DNA from: Candidatus Enterousia avistercoris
GTDB taxonomy: Bacteria; Pseudomonadota; Alphaproteobacteria; Rs-D84
NCBI GenBank assembly: GCA_017694255.1
Contig: JADINC010000055.1
Location: forward strand, 1-6,189
Reading direction: 5' to 3'
DNA length: 6,189 nucleotides
Of the stretch, positions 1 to 4,719 are shown one piece after another. A model generated the notes under the pieces. It searched no databases and was not told where the DNA came from. It saw only the letters and a list, made by a program, of their open reading frames with translations. How positions within the stretch are numbered: the stretch's first letter is position 1; the number at the start of each line of letters is the position of its first letter. The translations under genes were made by a program, and so were the position numbers.

Positions 1-1415
1 TCTATAAACTGGCCGAACGTCAATTTGCCGCTGGAATCCCGTTTGATATCATCACGGCAAAAAATTATCTGGACCAACAGGGAACGTTGGAATCGGTGGG
101 TGGGGTCGAATATTTAACCCAATTGGCGGGCGCCGGTGCCACGGTTGTAAATGTTGAACAATATGGCCGAATTGTATATGAAAATGCAATGCGGCGCGAA
201 TTAATTAACCTGGGGCAATCAATTACCGATGCCGCATTTGTCGAAGATTTGGATAACCCGGTTTCTGCACAAATTGAAACAGCCGAACAAAAACTGTTCG
301 AAATGGCATCCAGTGGCGTTTCTGAACGCGAGGTATCATCAATCGCAACCGCACTGCAAAGCGCATTGAAAGAAGCGGAAATCGCATACAAGGCCGATGG
401 GAAATTATCCGGGCTGACCACTGGACTGACCGCGTTGGATAAATCAATCAGTGGGTTGCACCATTCTGATTTAATTATTATCGCGGGGCGTCCGGCGATG
501 GGTAAAACCACGCTGGCCATGAATATCGCATTTAATGCCGCGAACGCAATTTTGTACGGTCGCGCCAATGAAAAGTACCAAGGCGCGGTCGCATTTTTCA
601 GTCTGGAAATGTCGTCATCCCAGTTGGCGGCGCGCGTACTGTCGTCGCAATCAAAAATACCGGCGTCTGCCATGCGCGAAGGTTCGTTGACAGATGAAGA
701 CTTTTTAAAAATGTCCCAATATTCGGCTGCCATTGGCAAAGTGCCACTGTATATCGACGATACGCCGGGAATGTCGGTGCCAATGATTCGCACCCGGGCA
801 CGTCGTTTGGCACGCAAGTGTGGTGGAATTGCACTGATTGTTATCGACTATCTGCAATTAATGACATCACCAGGTGGGCGGCGAAACGATAACCGCGTCC
901 AAGAAATATCTGAAATTACACGTGGCTTAAAAATGCTGGCCAAGGAATTGGATGTGCCGGTCATTGCCCTGTCCCAGTTATCGCGCAGCGTGGAATCACG
1001 CGATGATAAACGTCCGCAATTGGCCGACCTGCGTGAATCTGGATCAATTGAACAGGACGCCGATATTGTTATGTTTACGTACCGCGAAGAATACTATCTG
1101 GAAAATCGCGATCCATCCCAACGCATATCGGGAAATACAAACGATAAAATTATCGAAAGCTATCAAAAGCGTCTGGAACGCGCCCGGGGCAAGGCCGATG
1201 TTATCATCGGCAAAAACCGTCATGGTCGCCCAGAAACAGTGCACCTGGCGTTCTTTGGCGATTACAGCCTGTTTGATAATCTGGACGAAATGGACGCCCG
1301 CGAAATGAACGAATTTAATTCAACTGCACCCGCGGGAACACCGCAAATCGGCGATGAAGATTTTGAACCAGGACCGGTTGATGTTGATGCTATTCCAGAC
1401 GATATGCCATTGTGA
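1..1415 (+). CDS. dnaB: Replicative DNA helicase DnaB (5' end cut by window edge)
   Basis: This is the hexameric ATP-dependent helicase that unwinds DNA at the replication fork and recruits primase. The frame is open from the left edge (first full codon at base 3), giving 470 visible residues; by comparison with the family roughly 30 to 45 N-terminal residues are missing. The visible N-terminal helical domain includes the LESVGGVEYL stretch typical of DnaB. A linker follows, then the RecA-like domain with Walker A GRPAMGKTT (486-512), the FFSLEMS strand (about 594-614), Walker B IALIVIDYLQLM (about 828-863), SQLSRSVESR, the DLRESGSIEQDADIV motif, and the arginine-finger region KNRHGRPE. No intein is present. 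After FFGDYSLFDNL comes an acidic tail of about 43 residues ending IPDDMPL. A TTG at 87 is an internal codon and not the start. Family assignment is near certain; the alphaproteobacterial origin is an inference. Confidence 0.97.
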   Translation, partial: YKLAERQFAAGIPFDIITAKNYLDQQGTLESVGGVEYLTQLAGAGATVVNVEQYGRIVYENAMRRELINLGQSITDAAFVEDLDNPVSAQIETAEQKLFEMASSGVSEREVSSIATALQSALKEAEIAYKADGKLSGLTTGLTALDKSISGLHHSDLIIIAGRPAMGKTTLAMNIAFNAANAILYGRANEKYQGAVAFFSLEMSSSQLAARVLSSQSKIPASAMREGSLTDEDFLKMSQYSAAIGKVPLYIDDTPGMSVPMIRTRARRLARKCGGIALIVIDYLQLMTSPGGRRNDNRVQEISEITRGLKMLAKELDVPVIALSQLSRSVESRDDKRPQLADLRESGSIEQDADIVMFTYREEYYLENRDPSQRISGNTNDKIIESYQKRLERARGKADVIIGKNRHGRPETVHLAFFGDYSLFDNLDEMDAREMNEFNSTAPAGTPQIGDEDFEPGPVDVDAIPDDMPL

Positions 1416-1427
1416 TGTATTTTCTGC

Positions 1428-1456
1428 TTGCCATATTCTTGGAAATTGACTAATAT
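1428..1456 (+). promoter_or_regulatory. Sigma-70-type promoter of the double-HTH regulator gene
   Basis: A -35 hexamer TTGCCA (1428-1433) and a -10 hexamer TAATAT (1451-1456) are separated by exactly 17 bases. This predicts a start of transcription near 1462-1464 and a leader of about 22 bases before the regulator ATG at 1486. It lies in the only sizeable gap on the plus strand, after the dnaB stop. The call rests on match to consensus only. Confidence 0.65.
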
Positions 1457-1475
1457 TTTGTCAAGAATTCCCAAG
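1438..1475. promoter_or_regulatory. Candidate operator: inverted repeats overlapping promoter and RBS
   Basis: The left arm CTTGGAAATT (1438-1447) and the inverted right arm AATTCCCAAG (1466-1475) match at 9 of 10 positions and flank the -10 box. Nested between them is a perfect dyad TTGAC (1446-1450) / GTCAA (1460-1464), and a third overlapping 7-base pair ATTCTTG (1435-1441) / CAAGAAT (1462-1468). Such symmetry at the promoter of a helix-turn-helix gene suggests autoregulation. The right arm runs into the Shine-Dalgarno sequence (AAGGAGG, 1473-1479). Binding is inferred, not shown. Confidence 0.45.
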
Positions 1476-1485
1476 GAGGTTTGCA

Positions 1486-2493
1486 ATGGCCCAAGAAGAA
1501 ATAATTTTCCCAAATAATATTCGAAATATTCGTTTGGCAAACGGAATGAAAATGACCGAATTAGCACGCCAGGCTAATTTATCATTGTCTGCGGTGTCCA
1601 AAATTGAAAAGGGTGTACGCCGTTTAAATCAAAAACAATTACTGAATATTTGCAATATTCTGGGGTGCAAACTGTCCGATATATTCATCAAAGAATCTGA
1701 TGACGTTGCCGGACAATGGCAAAATGAAATCAAACGCCGTCTGAATGATAACGAAGACAGCGGATTGAAAATATTCGGCAGTGGACTGCGTAAAATACGC
1801 CAACAATCTGGGAAAACCATCGCCCAGGCCGCAAAAGACGCAGGGATGACACTGTCGGTGTACCATAAAATCGAAGTTGGCCAACGCGAAATATATCAAA
1901 ATGAAATTGAACCATTGGCAAAATCTTTTGCGTACAGCGTTGAAAAAATGTTTGATAAAATCGCAGATATGTATAAATCTGGCGAATTAAACAAACAAAT
2001 TAACAAGGTCAAAGAACGTGTAAAATCTGTACTGATCCCAGGCAACCCACTGTCGGGATTAGATATGCACAGCAGTCTGTATGGCGCAAAACTGTATGAC
2101 AGCGCACGTAAAAAATTGGTTCCAGTATTCGGCGTGCCGGCGGGCAAATCTATTGCTTTTAAAAAGTCTGATAAAACGATGATTGTTGCGCCCATGCCAC
2201 TGGAAGGTCGCAAGGGTATCTATGCCATTATACCAAATTCCAAACGTTTGGGTGGGTTTATCCCAGAAAAATCGTACGTGTTTGCCGATGCGGAAACACC
2301 CGCAGTGGTTGGTGATATGGCCGTATGCATTGATACAGATTTTGAAACACTGGGGTCGGCCGATACCGCAAACGCACAAATCGTCAGCGTTCGCCAAGAT
2401 TCCAAGGGTAAGATATATGGTCAAATCTCATCACCCGAAGAAAAAATTATCGGCAAAACTATGCACAAGGTTGTCATGATTGTAATGGAATAA
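1486..2493 (+). CDS. Double XRE helix-turn-helix regulator with LexA/CI-like (S24) C-terminal domain
   Basis: A 335-residue DNA-binding protein, probably a transcriptional repressor. Two complete XRE/HTH_3 domains are seen: residues about 12-67 (MTELARQANLSLSAVSKIEKG) and about 100-157 (TIAQAAKDAGMTLSVYHKIE). A basic helical linker follows, then a beta-rich C-terminal domain. That domain contains VPVFGVPAGKS with an Ala219-Gly220 pair placed like the cleavage site of LexA/CI proteins, and a serine (Ser252 in PNSKRLGGFIPEKSYVFAD) 33 residues later, a spacing close to that in LexA. GDMAVCI and a C-terminal KIIGKTMHKVVMIV also fit the S24 fold. The usual Ser-Met pair is absent and I cannot place the catalytic lysine with confidence, so self-cleavage may be lost. 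The start is set by AAGGAGG (1473-1479) six bases upstream. The gene has its own promoter and is probably co-transcribed with the next gene. It could be a host stress regulator or a captured prophage repressor. Confidence 0.85.
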   Translation: MAQEEIIFPNNIRNIRLANGMKMTELARQANLSLSAVSKIEKGVRRLNQKQLLNICNILGCKLSDIFIKESDDVAGQWQNEIKRRLNDNEDSGLKIFGSGLRKIRQQSGKTIAQAAKDAGMTLSVYHKIEVGQREIYQNEIEPLAKSFAYSVEKMFDKIADMYKSGELNKQINKVKERVKSVLIPGNPLSGLDMHSSLYGAKLYDSARKKLVPVFGVPAGKSIAFKKSDKTMIVAPMPLEGRKGIYAIIPNSKRLGGFIPEKSYVFADAETPAVVGDMAVCIDTDFETLGSADTANAQIVSVRQDSKGKIYGQISSPEEKIIGKTMHKVVMIVME

Positions 2494-2519
2494 TAATTCA
2501 TATACAGGAGGGATGACAA

Positions 2520-3200
2520 ATGAATGCCAAGGCCAGCACAACCGCACAGAAATTATTAAACCTGTATCGCCAAGAACACGTTATTTTCGGCGGGTGGGCC
2601 GCCGTGAACCAGGTTTTTGTAAATGAATCTACACCAGAAATACTGCGCGAATTACGCGAGTTACCAACGGGTAAAAATCTGGCGAAACATATTGAAAATC
2701 TGCGCAGTGGCAAAACCCCAATGGATTCAATTGATCACGAATTATTGCCATATGGTGGCATGATGACCGAAACGGTTGCAACGGTGCCGTTGACTCCCGA
2801 TGAATGGCGTGAATTAGAATCAGGACTGAATGAATTCACCACAGACCAAGAAGGATTAAATCGTATACAACAATTAAATGTGATCAAAAAATTTGGCGAC
2901 CAATGGCTGGTGGCAATTCGCGCGGCACTGGGGGCGCGTCCCGATTTAATGGACACGTGGACCATCGTTATGAAAACGTATCGTGCATATTATCTGTGGA
3001 AAGTGGCCAACGATATACTGGAACAACCACTGTCTGAACGGGCACGCGCGCAATTACAGGCGGACATGCCAGAATATGAAACATATCTGCCGATGTTTGG
3101 TGATGCCGGCACAGAATTATTAGAAAAACTGCGTTCGTTCATAACCACAATGAAACCGGTTGATACAGACGCCGCACCAGATGCACAAACCAAGGCCTAG
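2520..3200 (+). CDS. Uncharacterised soluble helical protein, 226 residues
   Basis: I do not recognise this family. The protein is 226 residues, rich in charged and amphipathic helical segments, with no signal peptide, no transmembrane stretch and no cysteine that I can see. The N-terminal half has a helix-forming stretch STPEILRELRELPTGKNLA; the middle has TPDEWRELESGLNEF and several aromatic residues (TYRAYYLWK). It ends in a low-complexity Ala/Asp/Thr tail that looks like a natural terminus. The ATG at 2520 is chosen because AGGAGG (2506-2511) sits eight bases upstream. The ATG at 2513 is too close to it. Only 26 bases separate it from the regulator gene, with no terminator or obvious promoter between, so the two probably form one operon and may work together. 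Its stop overlaps the stop of the convergent terminase fragment. The coding call is firm; no function is proposed. Confidence 0.85.
   Translation: MNAKASTTAQKLLNLYRQEHVIFGGWAAVNQVFVNESTPEILRELRELPTGKNLAKHIENLRSGKTPMDSIDHELLPYGGMMTETVATVPLTPDEWRELESGLNEFTTDQEGLNRIQQLNVIKKFGDQWLVAIRAALGARPDLMDTWTIVMKTYRAYYLWKVANDILEQPLSERARAQLQADMPEYETYLPMFGDAGTELLEKLRSFITTMKPVDTDAAPDAQTKA
3197..3200. other. Convergent gene junction: one CTAG gives both stop codons
   Basis: The plus-strand gene ends with TAG at 3198-3200 and the minus-strand terminase fragment ends with TAG read from 3199 to 3197. Both stops come from the self-complementary CTAG. There is no intergenic DNA and no recognisable terminator between host-type and phage-type genes. 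This is the likely breakpoint between them. Confidence 0.8.
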
Positions 3201-3802
3201 TCTGGATCGCACGTGCGATAGATTGTATCCATTGTATGCGGGGTTCCAATATAAATCATTGTCCCAGTTGGTGATAAAATAAAGTCCAATTCACGCAAAC
3301 GTTCCCGTAATGTGGCACGCTTTTGCGCGGTGTTGGATGTATTTGGAACCTCTATATCATCACAGATTATTAAATCTGCACGCATACCTGTGATATTTCC
3401 ATGAATGCCCTGGCATATGACAGACGGTTCGCGAATACCAATTGGCCGATTTACAGTTATGCGACCACTGGCCCATTCTTTTTTAGTTTGCGGAATTAAG
3501 TCTGAACAGCGCGGATGATTTTCCAAAATATGCCGAATGTGTGATACCATGCGCGACGCCAGACTGTTTTCAGCAGATAAAATCAATATTCTGGTTTCTG
3601 GTCGCATTAACAAAACACACGCTGCAAATATCCCGACAACAGTCGATTTCCCAGAATGCCGAAACGCCATCAACAAGCCACGATGTGGCGATGATTCCAA
3701 AACAGATACTAAAAATTCCATAATCTGCCGGTGATGGGCCGGTGTTGTCAAATTTAATATTGCATTCCATTCGTCCAAAAAATTATAAAATTCCGTAATC
3801 AT
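3197..3802 (-). CDS. Large terminase, T7 gp19-like: ATPase domain only, nuclease domain missing
   Basis: The large terminase is the motor that packages phage DNA into the head: an N-terminal ATPase drives translocation and a C-terminal nuclease cuts the genome. Visible here (numbered from ATG 3802, 201 residues) are Walker A AFRHSGKST (46-54, Lys52), the ILILSAE strand (72-78), a GIHGNITGMRAD segment like that of T7 gp19, Walker B LIICDDIE (144-151), and the coupling motif IYIGTPHT (183-190). T7 gp19 is about 586 residues; this frame stops 11 residues after GTPHT, so the whole nuclease domain is absent. The downstream DNA is the convergent host-type gene. The start is uncertain: in-frame ATGs at 3847, 3826, 3814 and 3802 all lack a clear ribosome binding site and all overlap the upstream adaptor gene (65, 44, 32 and 20 bases). 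I chose the shortest overlap because the T7 similarity begins there. It is either a broken gene or a retained ATPase-only product. Confidence 0.85.
   Translation of the reverse strand: MITEFYNFLDEWNAILNLTTPAHHRQIMEFLVSVLESSPHRGLLMAFRHSGKSTVVGIFAACVLLMRPETRILILSAENSLASRMVSHIRHILENHPRCSDLIPQTKKEWASGRITVNRPIGIREPSVICQGIHGNITGMRADLIICDDIEVPNTSNTAQKRATLRERLRELDFILSPTGTMIYIGTPHTMDTIYRTCDPD
3206..3219. repeat. 14-base perfect palindrome ATCGCACGTGCGAT
   Basis: A fully self-complementary 14-mer lies in the last codons of the terminase fragment, six bases from the shared stop codons. As RNA it could fold as a 5-base-pair stem with an ACGT loop, but no U-run follows on either strand, so it is not a standard terminator. 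It may be chance, a protein-binding site, or a scar of the rearrangement. Confidence 0.5.
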
Positions 3803-4331
3803 CGCGTGTTTCATTTGGCGCCACATCTGTAATACTGCCGTAATCATTTATCAATTTTGGCAATGCATTTTCTAGAACAGACACCAAATTCCCATACAAC
3901 CCCATAACCGCGCCCCCACCCAGTTTATCCTGGATAACAGACAGATTATATTCCAAAAACGACATTACATTATTATGCGTGTTTTTCCATTCTGTTAAAT
4001 CAATATCTATTTCGCGTAAATCTTTGAACGCTTCGACCAAAAAATTAAAATCAGAATTTAAAATTTCTGGATCTATTTTTGCAGTTGGCTGGTAATCAAT
4101 TACGCGCGACAAAGACACTTGTCGGAATATATCAATCTGGGTTCCGGTCACAGGTGGCGATACAAACACAACAGTACCGCCATCAAAATCATCGTTGGCA
4201 ACCACAGAATATTGTGATGCGTCAATTATAGTATCGTCAAATGCGACACGAATATCAGCATCTTGGAAAAAAGGAAACGCAAAAACGTACTGGGTGGTTA
4301 TGCCGTCGCCGGTATAAGTTATTTTATACAT
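3783..4331 (-). CDS. Tail fibre N-terminal adaptor protein (T7 gp17 N-domain type), short
   Basis: In T7-like phages the N-terminal domain of the fibre fixes the receptor-binding fibre to the tail. This 182-residue protein carries that domain almost alone: YTGDGITTQYVFAFPFF (6-22), a valine-rich strand region DIRVAFDDTIID (26-37), the Tyr-Ser-Val segment (41-43), TVVFVSPPVTGTQIDIFR (53-70), and then LNSDFNFLVEAFKDLREI, which aligns with the helix closing the T7 domain. About 75 further residues are helical, ending DYGIL. No repetitive shaft or receptor-binding tip follows. The start at 4331 is preferred over the in-frame ATG at 4370 because a GGGGGGA ribosome binding site lies just upstream and because the adaptor similarity starts at MYKITYTGD; this leaves a 19-base gap to the preceding gene. 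Either the fibre is two proteins, with the tip encoded elsewhere, or the distal part has been lost. Similarity was judged by eye. Confidence 0.8.
   Translation of the reverse strand: MYKITYTGDGITTQYVFAFPFFQDADIRVAFDDTIIDASQYSVVANDDFDGGTVVFVSPPVTGTQIDIFRQVSLSRVIDYQPTAKIDPEILNSDFNFLVEAFKDLREIDIDLTEWKNTHNNVMSFLEYNLSVIQDKLGGGAVMGLYGNLVSVLENALPKLINDYGSITDVAPNETRDDYGIL
3793..3847 (-). repeat. Two 10-base direct repeats ATGATTACGG at adaptor 3' end
   Basis: On the minus strand ATGATTACGG occurs at 3847-3838 and again at 3802-3793. Each copy contains a possible terminase start codon, and in the adaptor frame they encode the similar peptides NDYGSI and DDYGIL. It may be a small coding duplication or chance, and it makes the terminase start harder to place. 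Confidence 0.35.
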
Positions 4332-4335
4332 TTTA

Positions 4336-4342
4336 TCCCCCC
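4336..4342 (-). promoter_or_regulatory. G-run ribosome binding site deciding the adaptor start
   Basis: Read on the minus strand this is GGGGGGA, four bases before the ATG at 4331. It is an unusual all-G variant of the Shine-Dalgarno sequence. The gene upstream in the same block has a similar GGGGGTG-type site, whereas the two plus-strand genes use canonical AGGAGG. Confidence 0.6.
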
Positions 4343-4350
4343 GTATGCTT

Positions 4351-4695
4351 TTAACCGACCAAATCGTCAAATTTATCCAATAATGTTTGCAGTAAATTTG
4401 GGCGCTTTGCCTGGGTTTGTTTTAATTTTTGGCTGTTTGTGCGGCGCCGTTCTTCATATGGGGCCGCGGTTTCGGATTTTAAGCGTTGCAATACCGCGCC
4501 AGTTGACATACTGGGCGACGCGCCCGATGCGCCATATTTTGCACGCTGGGCGGCCAAAGCCTTTTTCACCAGGTTTGTTTTTTCACGTTCATCATCTGCC
4601 ATTTCTGATAAAATTTTTTGGCGTTCATTTTCTGCCGCCTGTTTTGAATCGCGGTAATCCAAGATTGTTTTTACATCTGATACTAATTGTCCCAT
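4351..4695 (-). CDS. Small charged helical phage-block protein, 114 residues (possible internal virion or tail-associated)
   Basis: No firm family assignment. The 114-residue protein is highly charged and almost wholly helical, with likely coiled-coil stretches at about 15-50 (RDSKQAAENERQKIL, then DDEREKTNLVKKALAAQRAK) and about 79-110. Between them sits a Gly/Ser-rich hinge AKYGASGASPSMSTGAVLQ (52-70). A helix followed by a (K/R)xxxGASG-type hinge is a pattern I associate, from memory only, with small internal virion or head-tail proteins of podoviruses. It lies 24 bases after the nozzle gene and 19 bases before the fibre adaptor, where T7 has its internal virion genes 13 to 16, so a virion role is plausible by position. 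A G-rich ribosome binding site (G-run 4703-4707) sits seven bases upstream of the ATG. No cysteine, signal peptide or membrane segment is seen. Confidence 0.75.
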   Translation of the reverse strand: MGQLVSDVKTILDYRDSKQAAENERQKILSEMADDEREKTNLVKKALAAQRAKYGASGASPSMSTGAVLQRLKSETAAPYEERRRTNSQKLKQTQAKRPNLLQTLLDKFDDLVG

Positions 4696-4700
4696 ATTTT

Positions 4701-4707
4701 CACCCCC
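4701..4707 (-). promoter_or_regulatory. G-run ribosome binding site of the 114-residue gene
   Basis: On the minus strand a run of five G followed by TG precedes the ATG at 4695 by about five to seven bases. It supports this start and matches the G-run style of the site before the fibre adaptor gene. Confidence 0.5.
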
Positions 4708-4719
4708 ATTTTGTTTTAT

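Noticed and set aside
65..817. Long minus-strand open frame (250 codons) opposite dnaB
   Set aside because: It lies wholly antisense to conserved dnaB motifs, has no ribosome binding site, and its product shows no recognisable domain.
952..1308. Second plus-strand frame inside dnaB
   Set aside because: It overlaps the conserved Walker B downstream region and arginine finger in another frame; its composition is not protein-like.
1486..3200. Regulator and following gene as a toxin-antitoxin pair
   Set aside because: The regulator is far larger than usual antitoxins, has its own sensor-like domain, and the partner resembles no known toxin.
3200..3230. Bidirectional terminator at the convergent junction
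   Set aside because: The palindrome there has no U-run on either strand and would form only a 5-base-pair stem.
4332..4370. Upstream ATG (4370) as start of the fibre adaptor
   Set aside because: It would overlap the 114-residue gene, and the G-run ribosome binding site and family similarity both point to 4331.
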